Shown here piece after piece: positions 1 to 9,117 of a stretch of 64,000 bases of DNA. How positions within the stretch are numbered: the first letter of the stretch is position 1; each line of letters opens with the position of its first letter. The position numbers and the translations under genes were made by a program. The stretch lies in the NCBI RefSeq assembly GCF_900101685.1, contig NZ_FMZZ01000011.1, forward strand, positions 165,902 through 229,901. The letters run 5' to 3'. Below the pieces are notes generated by a model that was not told the origin of the DNA, searched no databases, and saw nothing but the letters and a program-made list of their open reading frames with translations. This stretch comes from Actinokineospora iranica. Its GTDB lineage: Bacteria > Actinomycetota > Actinomycetes > Mycobacteriales > Pseudonocardiaceae.

Positions 1-552
1 GGCACGCACTCGACCAAGACCCGCGGCGAGGTCGCCGGTGGCGGCAAGAAGCCGTACCGCCAGAAGGGCACCGGCCGCGCCCGCCAGGGCTCGACCCGCG
101 CGCCGCAGTTCGTCGGCGGTGGCGTCGTGCACGGTCCCCAGCCGCGCGACTACGCGCAGCGGACCCCGAAGAAGATGAAGGCCGCCGCCCTGCGTGGCGC
201 CCTCTCCGACCGGGCCCGCGCAGGCCAGGTCCACGTGGTGACCGGCCTGGTGGACGGCGACAAGCCCTCGACCAAGACCGCCCGCCAGCTGCTGGAGTCG
301 ATCAGCGACGCCAAGCGCCTGCTGGTCGTGCTGACCCGGGACGAGGACGTCGCCTGGGTGTCGGTGCGCAACCTGACGAACGTGCACGTCATCGCGCCCG
401 ACCAGCTCAACACCTACGACGTGCTCGTCAACGACGACGTGGTGTTCACCAAGGCGGCGCTGGACGCCTTCCTGAGCCGCCCGGTCAAGGCCGCCAAGGC
501 GCGCGCGTCGTCGGCCGAGGTCGCCGAGGCGAACTCCGAGGAGGACAAGTGA
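1..552 (+). CDS. rplD: 50S ribosomal protein L4 (5' truncated by window edge)
   Basis: The reading frame is open from base 1, so the start lies outside the window; about 183 C-terminal residues are present. It begins inside the conserved basic loop ([20 protein letters not shown], then the [11 protein letters not shown] motif) that inserts into the peptide exit tunnel of the 50S subunit. The rest matches the globular L4 domain and ends in an Ala/Glu-rich tail. In E. coli L4 also represses its own S10 operon; nothing here shows whether that applies. The stop overlaps the rplW GTG start by 4 bases, so the two genes are probably translationally coupled. Confidence 0.97.
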   Translation, partial: GTHSTKTRGEVAGGGKKPYRQKGTGRARQGSTRAPQFVGGGVVHGPQPRDYAQRTPKKMKAAALRGALSDRARAGQVHVVTGLVDGDKPSTKTARQLLESISDAKRLLVVLTRDEDVAWVSVRNLTNVHVIAPDQLNTYDVLVNDDVVFTKAALDAFLSRPVKAAKARASSAEVAEANSEEDK

Positions 553-848
553 TCCCCGATCCCCGCGACATCCTGCTCGCGCCGGTGATCTCCGAGAAGT
601 CCTACGGGCTGCTCGAGGAGAACAAGTACACGTTCCTGGTGTCGCCGGACGCCAACAAGACCCAGATCAAGATCGCGGTCGAGAAGGTCTTCGGCGTGCA
701 GGTGGTGAGCGTGAACACGCTCAACCGCAACGGCAAGCGCAAGCGCACCCGCACCGGGTACGGCAAGCGCAAGGACACCAAGCGGGCAATCGTGACGCTG
801 TCCGCCGAGAGCAAGCCGATCGAGATCTTCGGCGGCCCGGCCGCGTAA
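549..848 (+). CDS. rplW: 50S ribosomal protein L23
   Basis: A 99-residue L23, which sits at the exit of the ribosomal tunnel and is known to dock trigger factor and SRP. The family pattern is clear: [14 protein letters not shown] near the N-terminus, the [24 protein letters not shown] core and the basic NRNGKRKRT loop. Length is normal. The GTG start overlaps the rplD stop (GTGA), and rplB follows 14 bases after the stop. It is the usual second-to-fourth gene block of the S10 operon. Confidence 0.97.
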   Translation: MIPDPRDILLAPVISEKSYGLLEENKYTFLVSPDANKTQIKIAVEKVFGVQVVSVNTLNRNGKRKRTRTGYGKRKDTKRAIVTLSAESKPIEIFGGPAA

Positions 849-862
849 GGGACTGAGCAAAC

Positions 863-1696
863 ATGGGCATCCGCAAGTACAAGCCGACGACCCCGGGTCG
901 TCGTGGCGCCAGTGTCTCGGATTTCGCCGAGATCACGCGGTCGACGCCGGAGAAGTCGCTGATTCGCCCCCTGCACGGCAAGGGCGGGCGCAACGCGCAC
1001 GGCAAGATCACCACCCGGCACAAGGGTGGCGGTCACAAGCGCGCTTACCGTCTCATCGACTTCCGGCGCAACGACAAGGACGGTGTGCCCGCCAAGGTCG
1101 CGCACATCGAGTACGACCCCAACCGCACGGCGCGCATCGCGCTGCTGCACTACGCCGACGGCGAGAAGCGCTACATCATCGCGCCGAACAAGCTACGCCA
1201 GGGCGACCCGATTGAGAACGGCCCCCGCGCCGACATCAAGCCGGGCAACAACCTGCCGCTGCGCAACATCCCGGTCGGCACCGTGATCCACGCGATCGAG
1301 CTTCGCCCCGGCGGCGGCGCCAAGATCGCGCGGTCCGCAGGCGCGAGCGTGCAGCTTGTCGCGAAGGACGGCCCGTACGCCCAGCTGCGGATGCCCTCGG
1401 GCGAGATCCGCAACGTGGACGTGCGCTGCCGCGCCACCGTCGGCGAGGTCGGCAACGCCGAGCACTCCAACATCAACTGGGGCAAGGCGGGCCGGATGCG
1501 CTGGAAGGGCAAGCGCCCGACCGTCCGCGGTGTCGCGATGAACCCGGTCGACCACCCGCACGGTGGTGGTGAGGGCAAGACCTCCGGTGGTCGCCACCCG
1601 GTGAACCCGGCCGGTAAGCCCGAGGGCCGCACCCGTCGCCGCAAGGCCAGTGACAGCCTGATCGTCCGTCGCCGTCGCACCGGCAAGAAGCGCTGA
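863..1696 (+). CDS. rplB: 50S ribosomal protein L2
   Basis: A full-length 277-residue L2, the 23S rRNA-binding protein needed for subunit association and peptidyl transferase activity. It opens with [14 protein letters not shown] and carries the conserved GRN(A)[15 protein letters not shown] segment. The C-terminal signature [13 protein letters not shown] contains the histidine near the peptidyl transferase centre. The C-terminus is strongly basic. A purine-rich GGGACTGAGC stretch lies just upstream of the ATG. The gene lies between rplW and rpsS, as expected for the S10 operon. Confidence 0.98.
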   Translation: MGIRKYKPTTPGRRGASVSDFAEITRSTPEKSLIRPLHGKGGRNAHGKITTRHKGGGHKRAYRLIDFRRNDKDGVPAKVAHIEYDPNRTARIALLHYADGEKRYIIAPNKLRQGDPIENGPRADIKPGNNLPLRNIPVGTVIHAIELRPGGGAKIARSAGASVQLVAKDGPYAQLRMPSGEIRNVDVRCRATVGEVGNAEHSNINWGKAGRMRWKGKRPTVRGVAMNPVDHPHGGGEGKTSGGRHPVNPAGKPEGRTRRRKASDSLIVRRRRTGKKR

Positions 1697-1714
1697 GCAG
1701 GGAGGTAGAAGACA

Positions 1715-1996
1715 ATGCCACGCAGCCTGAAGAAGGGCCCGTTCGTGGACGACCACCTGCTCAAGAAGGTGGACGCGCTGAACGAATCGGGCAAGAAGAC
1801 CGTCATCAAGACCTGGTCCCGTCGGTCCACGATCATCCCGGACATGCTGGGCCACACCATCGCGGTGCACGACGGCCGCAAGCACGTCCCGGTGTTCGTC
1901 TCCGAGGCCATGGTGGGTCACAAGCTGGGCGAGTTCGCCCCGACCCGCACGTTCAAGGGTCACATCAAGGACGACCGCAAGGCGCGTCGCCGCTAG
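1715..1996 (+). CDS. rpsS: 30S ribosomal protein S19
   Basis: A 93-residue S19, which binds with S13 in the 30S head. The sequence starts [19 protein letters not shown] and includes the family signature around [21 protein letters not shown], with [16 protein letters not shown] near the end. Length is normal. A good Shine-Dalgarno (GGGAGG) sits about 12 bases before the ATG. It lies between rplB and rplV in canonical S10 order. Confidence 0.98.
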   Translation: MPRSLKKGPFVDDHLLKKVDALNESGKKTVIKTWSRRSTIIPDMLGHTIAVHDGRKHVPVFVSEAMVGHKLGEFAPTRTFKGHIKDDRKARRR

Positions 1997-2036
1997 CCGG
2001 TGGCACGAACTAGTAGAGAGAGCAAGGGAAGCAGCG

Positions 2037-2450
2037 ATGAACGCCCGTAACGATGCCTCGGCGCAGGAGGAACTTCCACGCGCCGTCGCTCGGGCTCGCT
2101 ACGTTCGCGACACGCCCATGAAGGTGCGCCGCGTCGTCGAGCTCATCAGGGGACGTAGCGCCAGCGAGGCCCTGGCCGTGCTCAGGTTCGCGCCGCAGGC
2201 TGCCAGTGAGCCGGTCGCGAAGGTGCTCGCCAGTGCCATTGCCAACGCCGAGAACAACCTCAACCTCGACCCCGACACCCTCTGGGTGTCCACGGTGTAC
2301 GTGGACGAGGGCCCGACGTTGAAGCGGTTCCGGCCGCGCGCCCAGGGGCGTGCCTACCGGATCCGCAAGCGCACGAGCCACATCACGGTCGAGGTCGAGT
2401 CCCGGCCGAAGCCCGCAGCCAAGGCTGCCAAGAAGGGTGGTGCCCGCTAA
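2037..2450 (+). CDS. rplV: 50S ribosomal protein L22
   Basis: A 137-residue L22, which lines the peptide exit tunnel and is a known site of macrolide-resistance changes. The N-terminus ([29 protein letters not shown]) and the [18 protein letters not shown] hairpin are typical. The distal loop reads [22 protein letters not shown] short Ala/Lys-rich tail follows the core. Its stop overlaps the first base of rpsC, implying tight translational coupling. Confidence 0.97.
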   Translation: MNARNDASAQEELPRAVARARYVRDTPMKVRRVVELIRGRSASEALAVLRFAPQAASEPVAKVLASAIANAENNLNLDPDTLWVSTVYVDEGPTLKRFRPRAQGRAYRIRKRTSHITVEVESRPKPAAKAAKKGGAR

Positions 2451-3295
2451 TGGGGCAGAAGATCAACCCGCACGGCTTCCGGCTCGGGATCACCACTGAC
2501 TGGCGGTCCCGTTGGTACGCCGACAAGCAGTACGCGGAGTACGTCGCGGAGGACGTGAAGATCCGCCGCCTCCTGTCCAAGGGCATGGAGCGCGCCGGTA
2601 TCTCCCGCGTGGAGATCGAGCGGACCCGTGACCGGGTGCGCGTCGACATCCACACCGCGCGTCCGGGCATCGTCATCGGCCGCCGCGGCGCCGAGGCGGA
2701 CCGCATCCGCGGTGAGCTGGAGAAGCTCACCAAGAAGCAGGTCCAGCTGAACATCCTCGAGGTCAAGAACCCCGAGGCCGACGCCCAGCTGGTCGCCCAG
2801 GTGACCGCCGAGCAGCTGTCCAACCGCGTGTCGTTCCGGCGCGCGATGCGCAAGGCCATCCAGTCGGCCATGCGCTCGCCGCAGGTCAAGGGCATCCGGG
2901 TGCAGTGCGGCGGCCGTCTCGGCGGCGCCGAGATGTCCCGCTCGGAGCACTACCGCGAGGGTCGCGTCCCGCTGCACACGCTGCGCGCGGACATCGACTA
3001 CGGCTTCTTCGAGGCCCGCACCACCTTCGGCCGCATCGGCGTCAAGGTGTGGATCTACAAGGGCGAGATCGTCGGCGGCCGCCGCGAGCACGAGGCCCGG
3101 TCCGCCGCTCCCGACACCCGGCGTGAGCCGCGTCGCGAGCGCCCGAACCGCGCCCGCCGCTCCGGAGCCTCCGGCACCACCGCCACCAGCACCGAGGCGG
3201 GCCGCGCGGCCGCCGAGGCTCAGACGAAGGTGGACGCGCCCGCGGCCAACGGCGCCGCGGTCGACACCCCCACCTCTGGCAACGGGGAGGGCTGA
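2450..3295 (+). CDS. rpsC: 30S ribosomal protein S3 with long C-terminal tail
   Basis: S3 forms part of the mRNA entry channel of the 30S subunit. The start [15 protein letters not shown] is diagnostic. The KH domain contains the [15 protein letters not shown] loop, and the C-terminal domain carries [19 protein letters not shown] and the [23 protein letters not shown] segment. At 281 residues it is longer than the roughly 210-residue minimal form. The last 60 or so residues are Arg/Pro/Ala/Glu-rich and probably disordered, a common actinobacterial feature. It starts on the last base of rplV. Confidence 0.97.
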   Translation: MGQKINPHGFRLGITTDWRSRWYADKQYAEYVAEDVKIRRLLSKGMERAGISRVEIERTRDRVRVDIHTARPGIVIGRRGAEADRIRGELEKLTKKQVQLNILEVKNPEADAQLVAQVTAEQLSNRVSFRRAMRKAIQSAMRSPQVKGIRVQCGGRLGGAEMSRSEHYREGRVPLHTLRADIDYGFFEARTTFGRIGVKVWIYKGEIVGGRREHEARSAAPDTRREPRRERPNRARRSGASGTTATSTEAGRAAAEAQTKVDAPAANGAAVDTPTSGNGEG

Positions 3296-3299
3296 CCCA

Positions 3300-3719
3300 A
3301 TGCTGATCCCTCGCAGGGTCAAGCACCGCAAGCAGCACCACCCGAAGCGGGCGGGCGCTGCCAAGGGCGGCACCAAGGTCACGTTCGGCGAGTTCGGCAT
3401 CCAGGCGCTTGAGCCCGCGTACGTGACGAACCGGCAGATCGAGTCCGCCCGTATCGCCATCAACCGGCACATCCGCCGTGGCGGCAAGGTCTGGATCAAC
3501 ATCTTCCCGGACCGCCCGCTGACCAAGAAGCCCGCCGAGACCCGCATGGGTTCCGGCAAGGGCTCGCCGGAGTACTGGGTGGCCAACGTCAAGCCGGGTC
3601 GCGTCGTGTTCGAGATGAGCTTCCCGAACGAGGCGATCGCGCGCGAGGCGCTGCGCCGGGCGATCCACAAGCTGCCGATGAAGTGCCGCATTGTCACGCG
3701 TGAGGGTGGTGACTTCTAG
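3300..3719 (+). CDS. rplP: 50S ribosomal protein L16
   Basis: A 139-residue L16, needed for A-site tRNA positioning in the 50S subunit. The chosen ATG gives [17 protein letters not shown], the standard family start. The open frame extends further upstream only because the DNA is GC-rich. Motifs include the [19 protein letters not shown] segment with the arginine that bacteria can hydroxylate. It begins 4 bases after the rpsC stop and ends 2 bases before rpmC. Confidence 0.98.
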   Translation: MLIPRRVKHRKQHHPKRAGAAKGGTKVTFGEFGIQALEPAYVTNRQIESARIAINRHIRRGGKVWINIFPDRPLTKKPAETRMGSGKGSPEYWVANVKPGRVVFEMSFPNEAIAREALRRAIHKLPMKCRIVTREGGDF

Positions 3720-3721
3720 GA

Positions 3722-3964
3722 ATGGCAAGCACGACTGCCGCTGACCTGCGTGAGCTTACCGACGAGGAGCTTGTGCTGCGTCTGCGCGAGGCGAAGGAAG
3801 AGCTGTTCAACCTTCGTTTCCAGATGGCCACCGGGCAGCTCGACAACAACCGCAGGCTGCGCACTGTCAAGCACGACATCGCCCGGATCTACACCGTGAT
3901 GCGTGAGCGCGAGCTGGGCCTCTCGGTGTCCCCCGCAGAGGCGACCACTGAAGGTGCCGCATGA
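3722..3964 (+). CDS. rpmC: 50S ribosomal protein L29
   Basis: An 80-residue L29, a two-helix protein near the exit tunnel that contacts L23. Typical segments are [34 protein letters not shown] and [22 protein letters not shown] short Ser/Ala/Glu tail extends beyond the core. The ATG follows the rplP stop by 2 bases and the stop overlaps the rpsQ ATG by 4 bases (ATGA), so the three genes are tightly packed. Confidence 0.97.
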   Translation: MASTTAADLRELTDEELVLRLREAKEELFNLRFQMATGQLDNNRRLRTVKHDIARIYTVMRERELGLSVSPAEATTEGAA

Positions 3965-4236
3965 GTGAAGAGACTGTGACCGAGGTTCGCAACACCCGCA
4001 AGGTCCGTGAGGGCCTGGTCGTGTCCGACAAGATGGACAAGACCATCGTCGTCGCCCTTGAGGACCGCAAGAAGCACCCGCGGTACTCCAAGGTCCTGCG
4101 CTCCACCACCAAGGTGAAGGCGCACGACGAGGAGAACACCGCTGGCGTGGGCGACCGCGTCCTGCTGATGGAGACCCGGCCGCTGTCGGCCAGCAAGCGC
4201 TGGCGACTGGTCGAGATCCTCGAAAAGGCCAAGTAA
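3961..4236 (+). CDS. rpsQ: 30S ribosomal protein S17
   Basis: A 91-residue S17, an early 16S rRNA-binding protein of the 30S body. It shows the OB-fold signature [28 protein letters not shown] followed by [39 protein letters not shown]. An extra 12 residues precede the core. The ATG overlaps the rpmC stop. It is the last gene of the S10 block; 74 bases follow before rplN, the first spc-block gene. Confidence 0.97.
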   Translation: MSEETVTEVRNTRKVREGLVVSDKMDKTIVVALEDRKKHPRYSKVLRSTTKVKAHDEENTAGVGDRVLLMETRPLSASKRWRLVEILEKAK

Positions 4237-4310
4237 ATCCCCAGGCAGACCCGTCAGGCCGAGCTTGTCAGGTCGGAAATCTGGCAGGCCAAGAATGGTC
4301 AGGAGTTGAA

Positions 4311-4679
4311 GTGATCCAGCAGGAGTCGCGACTGCGTGTCGCCGACAACACCGGTGCGAAGGAGATCCTTTGCATCCGTGTTCTCGGTGGCTCCGGTCGC
4401 CGCTACGCGGGCATCGGCGACATCATCGTCGCCACCGTGAAGGACGCGATCCCCGGCGCCGGTGTGAAGAAGGGTGACGTCGTCAAGGCCGTCATCGTCC
4501 GCACCGTCAAGGAGCGTCGCCGTCCGGACGGCTCGTACATCCGGTTCGACGAGAACGCGGCCGTCCTCATCAAGAACGAGGGCGAGCCCCGCGGCACCCG
4601 CATCTTCGGCCCGGTCGGCCGCGAGCTGCGCGACAAGAAGTTCATGAAGATCATCTCGCTGGCGCCGGAGGTGCTCTGA
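4311..4679 (+). CDS. rplN: 50S ribosomal protein L14
   Basis: A 122-residue L14, which forms inter-subunit bridges with 16S rRNA. The start [18 protein letters not shown] and the signature [28 protein letters not shown] are diagnostic, and the length is standard. The GTG start has an AGGAG Shine-Dalgarno 6 bases upstream. The last codons of rplN form the left part of an 83-base tandem duplication that continues into the leader of rplX. Confidence 0.98.
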   Translation: MIQQESRLRVADNTGAKEILCIRVLGGSGRRYAGIGDIIVATVKDAIPGAGVKKGDVVKAVIVRTVKERRRPDGSYIRFDENAAVLIKNEGEPRGTRIFGPVGRELRDKKFMKIISLAPEVL

Positions 4680-4784
4680 TCATGAAGACCAAGATGAAGA
4701 TGCAACAAGCAGGGTGCGACGCCGCGTTTGCCTACTTCATCACTTCGCCGGAGGTGTCGAAGTCATGAAGACCAAGATGAAAAT
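4663..4784 (+). repeat. 83-bp imperfect tandem duplication at the rplN-rplX junction
   Basis: CGCCGGAGGTG occurs at 4663-4673 and 4746-4756, and ATGAAGACCAAGATGAA at 4682 and 4765. Both pairs are offset by exactly 83 bases. The short spacer between the two blocks has diverged. The arrangement duplicates the ribosome-binding site and first codons of rplX. Confidence 0.8.
4682..4768 (+). other. 28-codon upstream ORF, abortive copy of the rplX start
   Basis: An ATG at 4682 opens [16 protein letters not shown] and runs to a TGA at 4766-4768. The stop overlaps the real rplX ATG at 4765 (ATGA). Its first 17 bases are identical to the first 17 bases of rplX, and the same CGCCGGAGGTG ribosome-binding region precedes both. 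It is therefore the first copy of an 83-base tandem duplication. It may be translated and couple rplN to rplX, or it may be a duplication scar. There is no evidence for a functional peptide. Confidence 0.55.
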
Positions 4785-5097
4785 CAAGAAGGGCGACACC
4801 GTCGTCGTCATCTCGGGCAAGGACAAGGGCGCGAAGGGCAAGGTCATCCAGGCCTACCCGGAGACGAACAAGGTCCTGGTCGAGGGCGTCAACCGGATCA
4901 AGAAGCACACCCGGATCTCGCAGACCCAGCGCGGCGCGCAGTCCGGCGGCATCGTGACGCAGGAAGCCCCCATCCACGTCAGCAACGTCATGCTGGTCGC
5001 GGACGGCAAGGCCGTCCGCGTCGGCTACAAGTTCACCGACGAGGGCCGCAAGGTCCGGATCGCCCGCGGCAAGAACGGAAATGGGAAGGAGATCTGA
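4765..5097 (+). CDS. rplX: 50S ribosomal protein L24
   Basis: A 110-residue L24, an assembly initiator of the 50S subunit. After [29 protein letters not shown] the KOW motif is clear, followed by VNRIKKHTR and the [14 protein letters not shown] segment. The start at 4765 is preferred because family members begin MK(I/V)KKGD and a GGAGG lies 11 bases upstream. A near-identical duplicated start lies 83 bases upstream in a different frame. rplE begins 2 bases after the stop. Confidence 0.97.
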   Translation: MKTKMKIKKGDTVVVISGKDKGAKGKVIQAYPETNKVLVEGVNRIKKHTRISQTQRGAQSGGIVTQEAPIHVSNVMLVADGKAVRVGYKFTDEGRKVRIARGKNGNGKEI

Positions 5098-5099
5098 TC

Positions 5100-5663
5100 A
5101 TGACCACCACCGAGAAGATCATCCCCCGCTTGAAGACCCGCTACCGCGAGGAGATCGCCGCCGCCCTGCGGGAGGAGTACAAGTACTCCAACCCGATGCA
5201 GATTCCCGGCGTCGTCAAGGTCGTCGTGAACATGGGTGTCGGTGACGCCGCCCGCGACGGCAAGCTGATCGAGGGCGCGGTCCGCGACCTGTCCACGATC
5301 ACCGGCCAGAAGCCCGAGGTCCGCAAGGCCCGCAAGTCCATCGCGCAGTTCAAGCTGCGCGAGGGGATGCCGATCGGCGCCAGGGTCACCCTGCGCGGCG
5401 ACCGCATGTGGGAGTTCCTCGACCGCCTGCTGACGATCGCGCTGCCCCGTATCCGCGACTTCCGCGGTCTGTCGGGCAAGCAGTTCGACGGCAACGGCAA
5501 CTACACCTTCGGTCTCAACGAGCAGTCGATGTTCCACGAGATCGACCCCGACTCGATCGACCGCCAGCGCGGCATGGACATCACCATCGTGACCACCGCG
5601 ACCAACGACGAGGAAGGCCGGGCGCTGCTCAAGCACCTGGGCTTCCCGTTCAAGGAGCAGTGA
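5100..5663 (+). CDS. rplE: 50S ribosomal protein L5
   Basis: A 187-residue L5, which binds 5S rRNA and contacts the P-site tRNA. The start [19 protein letters not shown] was chosen over upstream in-frame codons because it matches the family. Signatures include [43 protein letters not shown] and [41 protein letters not shown] ribosome-binding site lies just upstream. Confidence 0.98.
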   Translation: MTTTEKIIPRLKTRYREEIAAALREEYKYSNPMQIPGVVKVVVNMGVGDAARDGKLIEGAVRDLSTITGQKPEVRKARKSIAQFKLREGMPIGARVTLRGDRMWEFLDRLLTIALPRIRDFRGLSGKQFDGNGNYTFGLNEQSMFHEIDPDSIDRQRGMDITIVTTATNDEEGRALLKHLGFPFKEQ

Positions 5664-5700
5664 CCGTGGCCGTCACTGAGGATCGGAACAAGGAGAACTG

Positions 5701-5886
5701 ATGGCCAAGAAGGCGCTGATCCAGAAGGCCGCTGGCAAGCAGAAGTTCGCGGTTCGCGCGTACACCCGGTGCAACCGGTGCGGGCGCCCGCACTCGGTGT
5801 TCCGCAAGTTCGGCCTGTGCCGGATCTGCCTGCGCCAGATGGCGCACCGCGGTGAGCTGCCCGGCGTGAGCAAGTCGAGCTGGTAG
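5701..5886 (+). CDS. rpsZ: 30S ribosomal protein S14 type Z (zinc-binding)
   Basis: A 61-residue S14 of the short zinc form. Two CxxC pairs (CNRCGRPH and CRIC) form the zinc site, and the tail reads [12 protein letters not shown]. This is the housekeeping S14 in the spc operon of actinobacteria. Many also keep a zinc-free paralogue elsewhere under Zur control, which cannot be judged here. An AAGGAG precedes the ATG. Confidence 0.97.
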   Translation: MAKKALIQKAAGKQKFAVRAYTRCNRCGRPHSVFRKFGLCRICLRQMAHRGELPGVSKSSW

Positions 5887-5971
5887 GAGCCACTCCGGCT
5901 CCCACTGGTTTTCCCCCAGTTCGCCGCAGGCCCGTCGAGGGAACCACGGCGAGAAAGGTTGACAGGTCACC

Positions 5972-6370
5972 ATGACGATGACCGACCCGATCGCAGACTT
6001 CTTGACCCGTCTGCGCAATGCCAACTCGGCATACCACGACGAGGTCGTGCTGCCGCACTCGAAGCTCAAGGCGCACATCGCCGAGATTCTCAAGCGCGAG
6101 GGCTACATCGCGGGCTTCCGCGATGAGGACGGCGAGAAGGGCAAGAACCTTGTCGTCGAGTTGAAGTACGGCCCGAACCGCGAGCGCAGCATCGCCGGTC
6201 TGCGCCGGGTGTCCAAGCCCGGTCTGCGGGTGTACGCGAAGTCGACCAACCTGCCGAAGGTCCTCGGCGGCCTGGGCGTGGCGATCATCTCCACGTCCGG
6301 TGGCCTGCTGACCGACCGCCAGGCGGGCAAGCAGGGCGTGGGCGGCGAAGTCCTCGCGTACGTCTGGTAA
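5972..6370 (+). CDS. rpsH: 30S ribosomal protein S8
   Basis: A 132-residue S8, a primary 16S rRNA binder; in E. coli it represses the spc operon by binding near rplE. It starts [18 protein letters not shown] and ends with the [27 protein letters not shown] signature. Length is standard. The 85-base gap after rpsZ holds only weak hairpins, and a GAGAAAGG stretch precedes the ATG. Confidence 0.98.
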   Translation: MTMTDPIADFLTRLRNANSAYHDEVVLPHSKLKAHIAEILKREGYIAGFRDEDGEKGKNLVVELKYGPNRERSIAGLRRVSKPGLRVYAKSTNLPKVLGGLGVAIISTSGGLLTDRQAGKQGVGGEVLAYVW

Positions 6371-6382
6371 GGGGGAAGCGAC

Positions 6383-6922
6383 ATGTCACGTATCGGAAGG
6401 CTGCCGATCCCTGTTCCGGCCGGGGTCGACATCACCATCGAAGGCCAGAACCTGAGCGTCAAGGGTCCCAAGGGGTCCCTCTCGCTCACGATCTCCGAGC
6501 CGATCATCGTCGAGCGCGCCGAGGACGGCACGCTTGAGGTCAAGCGGCCCAACGACGAGCGGCAGAACCGGGCGCTGCACGGCCTGACCCGCTCGCTGGT
6601 CAACAACGTCGTAGTCGGGGTCACCCAGGGCTACGAGAAGAAGCTGGAAATCCACGGCGTCGGTTACCGCGTCGTGGCCAAGGGCTCGGACCTCGAGTTC
6701 GCGCTGGGCTTCAGCCACCCGGTGAAGGTGGCGGCCCCCGAGGGCATCACTTTCGCCGTCGAGAGCCCGACCAAGTTCTCCGTCTCGGGTATCGACAAGC
6801 AGCGGGTCGGCGAGGTCGCGGCCAACATTCGCAAGCTGCGCAAGCCTGACCCGTACAAGGGCAAGGGCGTGCGGTACGCGGGCGAGAAGATCCGCCGCAA
6901 GGTCGGAAAGACGGGTAAGTGA
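6383..6922 (+). CDS. rplF: 50S ribosomal protein L6
   Basis: A 179-residue L6, located near the sarcin-ricin loop and factor-binding site. It has the two tandem L6 folds. The start is [21 protein letters not shown], and the signature [25 protein letters not shown] is at the C-terminus. A GGGGGAAG ribosome-binding site is present. The stop overlaps a possible GTG start of rplR. Confidence 0.98.
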   Translation: MSRIGRLPIPVPAGVDITIEGQNLSVKGPKGSLSLTISEPIIVERAEDGTLEVKRPNDERQNRALHGLTRSLVNNVVVGVTQGYEKKLEIHGVGYRVVAKGSDLEFALGFSHPVKVAAPEGITFAVESPTKFSVSGIDKQRVGEVAANIRKLRKPDPYKGKGVRYAGEKIRRKVGKTGK

Positions 6923-6924
6923 TC

Positions 6925-7326
6925 ATGAGCGAAGCGACTGTCACGAAACGCAAGCCGGTGGGCAAGGACATCTCCACCATCCGGCGCGTCGCCAAGGCCC
7001 GCAGGCACTTCCGGCTCCGCAAGAAGGTCAGCGGAAGCCCGGAGCGCCCGCGTCTGGTCGTCAACCGGTCCGCGCGGCACATCGTCGCGCAGATCGTCGA
7101 CGACCTGGCGGGCCACACCCTCGCCTCCGCGTCCAGCCTGGAAGCGGACGTGCGCGCGGTCGACGGCGACAAGAAGGCCCGCGCGGCCAAGGTCGGCGAG
7201 CTGCTCGCCGCCCGGGCCAAGGAAGCGGGCATCGCCAAGGTCGTCTTCGACCGCGGCGGCAACAAGTACACCGGCCGGATCGCCTCGCTGGCCGACTCGG
7301 CCCGCGAAGCTGGGCTGGAGTTCTGA
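6925..7326 (+). CDS. rplR: 50S ribosomal protein L18
   Basis: L18 binds 5S rRNA with L5. The sequence contains [41 protein letters not shown] and ends AREAGLEF, typical of the family. I place the start at the ATG ([10 protein letters not shown]). A GTG two codons upstream (6919) overlaps the rplF stop and is the alternative. About 133 residues, slightly longer at the N-terminus than E. coli L18. Confidence 0.96.
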   Translation: MSEATVTKRKPVGKDISTIRRVAKARRHFRLRKKVSGSPERPRLVVNRSARHIVAQIVDDLAGHTLASASSLEADVRAVDGDKKARAAKVGELLAARAKEAGIAKVVFDRGGNKYTGRIASLADSAREAGLEF

Positions 7327-7354
7327 TGACGAGTATCAAGGGAAGGAACGCCTG

Positions 7355-8026
7355 ATGCCGGGACGTACGCGGCAATTCGGCGGCCAGGGTGGCCAGGGCG
7401 GCCAGGGCGGCGCCAGCCAGGGCGGCGAGCGCGGCGAGCGTCGCGGCGGCCGTGACCGGCGTGACGGCGGCGGGCGTGGCGGTGCGGCGAGCGAGAAGAC
7501 TCCGCACCTTGAGCGCGTCGTCGCGATCAACCGAGTCGCCAAGGTCGTGAAGGGCGGTCGGCGCTTCAGCTTCACCGCGCTGGTCGTCGTCGGCGACGGC
7601 GACGGCATGGTCGGCGTCGGCTACGGCAAGGCCAAGGAGGTGCCCGCCGCGATCGCGAAGGGCGTCGAGGAGGCGAAGAAGAACTTCTTCCGCGTCCCGC
7701 GCATCGGCGGCACCATCCCGCACCCCATCCAGGGTGAGAAGGCCGCGGGCGTCGTCCTGCTCCGCCCGGCCAGCGCCGGTACCGGTGTCATCGCCGGTGG
7801 CCCGGTCCGCGCCGTGCTGGAGTGCGCCGGGGTCCACGACGTGCTGTCGAAGTCCCTCGGCTCCGACAACGCCATCAACATCGTGCACGCCACCATGGCG
7901 GCCCTGCGCGGCCTGCAGCGTCCCGAGGAGGTCGCGGCCCGCCGCGGCCTGCCGCTTGAGGACGTCGCACCCGCGGGAATGCTGCGCGCCCGCGCCGCGG
8001 CTGCCACCGCCGGGACAGGAGTCTGA
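7355..8026 (+). CDS. rpsE: 30S ribosomal protein S5 with Gly/Gln-rich N-terminus
   Basis: S5 acts in decoding fidelity and mRNA unwinding at the 30S entry channel. The first 50 or so residues are a low-complexity Gly/Gln/Arg repeat ([11 protein letters not shown]), absent from short S5 proteins and probably disordered. The double-stranded RNA-binding core starts at [23 protein letters not shown]. It includes the [12 protein letters not shown] signature and the C-terminal [15 protein letters not shown] region. GGAAGG lies 8 bases before the ATG. Confidence 0.97.
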   Translation: MPGRTRQFGGQGGQGGQGGASQGGERGERRGGRDRRDGGGRGGAASEKTPHLERVVAINRVAKVVKGGRRFSFTALVVVGDGDGMVGVGYGKAKEVPAAIAKGVEEAKKNFFRVPRIGGTIPHPIQGEKAAGVVLLRPASAGTGVIAGGPVRAVLECAGVHDVLSKSLGSDNAINIVHATMAALRGLQRPEEVAARRGLPLEDVAPAGMLRARAAAATAGTGV

Positions 8027-8028
8027 CC

Positions 8029-8211
8029 ATGGCTCAGCTGAAGGTGACCCAGGTCAAGAGCAGCATCGGCACCAAGCGCAACCACCGCGAGTCGCTGCGC
8101 ACCCTCGGCCTGCGCAAGATCCGGCAGTCCACGGTGCGCGAGGACTCCCCCGAGGTGCGCGGCCTGATCCACACCGTCCGCCACCTCGTCACCGTCGAGG
8201 AGGTCGACTGA
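8029..8211 (+). CDS. rpmD: 50S ribosomal protein L30
   Basis: A 60-residue L30. It begins [30 protein letters not shown] and ends [11 protein letters not shown], matching the small ferredoxin-like L30 family at normal length. It starts 2 bases after rpsE and is followed one base later by rplO, so translation of all three is likely linked. Confidence 0.97.
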   Translation: MAQLKVTQVKSSIGTKRNHRESLRTLGLRKIRQSTVREDSPEVRGLIHTVRHLVTVEEVD

Positions 8212-8212
8212 C

Positions 8213-8665
8213 ATGGCCATCAAGATCCACCACCTGCGCCCGGCCCCCGGCGCCAAGTCCGACAAGATCCGCGTCGGCCGCGGTGAGGGCTCCAAGGGCA
8301 AGACCGCTGGTCGAGGCACCAAGGGCACCAAGGCGCGCAAGAACGTCCCCGCGCGCTTCGAGGGTGGCCAGATGCCCATCCAGATGCGGCTCCCGAAGCT
8401 CAAGGGCTTCAAGAACCGCTTCCGGGTGGAGTACCAGGTCGTCAACCTCGGTGACATCGCCGAAACGTTCCCCGACGGCGGCGACGTCACCATCGAGCAG
8501 CTTGTCCAGGCGGGCCTGGTCCGCAAGAACAACCTGGTCAAGGTCCTCGGCGACGGCGACCTCAACGGCGTCAAGCTCAACCTGACGGCCGACAAGTTCA
8601 GCGCCAGCGCCGTGGAGAAGCTGACCGCGGCGGGTGGCACCGCAACCACCACCACCGCTGCCTGA
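8213..8665 (+). CDS. rplO: 50S ribosomal protein L15
   Basis: A 150-residue L15, a late assembly protein of the 50S subunit. It has the Gly-rich N-terminal region ([28 protein letters not shown]), the [18 protein letters not shown] segment, and a C-terminal half ending in Thr/Ala residues. It is the last gene before a strong terminator hairpin, so secY downstream probably has its own promoter as well. Confidence 0.97.
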   Translation: MAIKIHHLRPAPGAKSDKIRVGRGEGSKGKTAGRGTKGTKARKNVPARFEGGQMPIQMRLPKLKGFKNRFRVEYQVVNLGDIAETFPDGGDVTIEQLVQAGLVRKNNLVKVLGDGDLNGVKLNLTADKFSASAVEKLTAAGGTATTTTAA

Positions 8666-8700
8666 GAACACGACTAGGACAAAGCAACACCAGCTAATCA

Positions 8701-8740
8701 GCGAAGGCCGGACCCACCAGGGTCCGGCCTTCGCCTTTCG
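8701..8740 (+). terminator. intrinsic terminator-like hairpin after rplO
   Basis: A perfect 15-bp stem (8701-8715 with 8720-8734) closes a four-base ACCA loop and is followed by CTTTCG. It lies 35 bases after the rplO stop. The T-run is short, which is usual in high-GC actinobacteria. Confidence 0.75.
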
Positions 8741-8786
8741 ATCGACTGACCGACCAACCGACCAACCGCACCCGAAGCCGCCAAGT

Positions 8787-8991
8787 GCCCGATGGGGTGG
8801 AGTGGCATCGAGCACCTGCCAGGCCGAACCAAACCTGCCAGGTGCTCGATTGGGTGGAGTGGCTTCTTTGGGGGTGAAGGAAGATCGCTAAGCTGGCTCC
8901 GCACGTGTGAGGCCGAAGGCTTCCCACCCGTCTTTCACACGGCGATCTTCCTTCGTAGGGGTCCCGAAGAAACCACTCCACCCCATCGAGC
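8787..8991 (+). repeat. Palindromic structured element, copy 1 (rplO-secY gap)
   Basis: Core at 8844-8991. The outer stem pairs 8844-8868 with 8967-8991 (23 of 25 bp). The middle stem pairs 8876-8888 with 8942-8954 (13 of 13). The inner stem pairs 8904-8910 with 8935-8941. Unpaired motifs CTAAGCTGGC and CCCGTCTTT recur in the other copies. An upstream arm at 8807-8823 can instead pair with 8834-8850, competing for the left outer arm. Copy 2 is at 35490-35698, and a divergent copy 3 on the minus strand at 57273-57414. No ORF. The function is unknown; it could be a structured RNA, a terminator-type element or a MITE-like repeat. Confidence 0.75.
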
Positions 8992-9102
8992 CGACCCCGC
9001 AACCCGGCCCGGAACCCATCAAGCAGCCCAGAAGCCAGTGACCCAAGTCACCCCTCAAGGCACGGAAGCCCTCCAGGGTGCAGCCCAGCGCACCCGTGCT
9101 GT

Positions 9103-9108
9103 TAGAGT
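9103..9108 (+). promoter_or_regulatory. Candidate -10 box for secY
   Basis: TAGAGT fits the actinobacterial TANNNT consensus and lies about 144 bases before the secY start. No convincing -35 is seen at 17 bases. Transcription from here would give a leader holding two hairpins (9118-9142 and 9183-9219). Confidence 0.35.
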
Positions 9109-9117
9109 CGAAGGCAC

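Noticed and set aside
8844..8991. Element copy 1 as an insertion sequence
   Set aside because: No transposase ORF, no clear target-site duplication seen, and the diverged copies keep base pairing rather than sequence.
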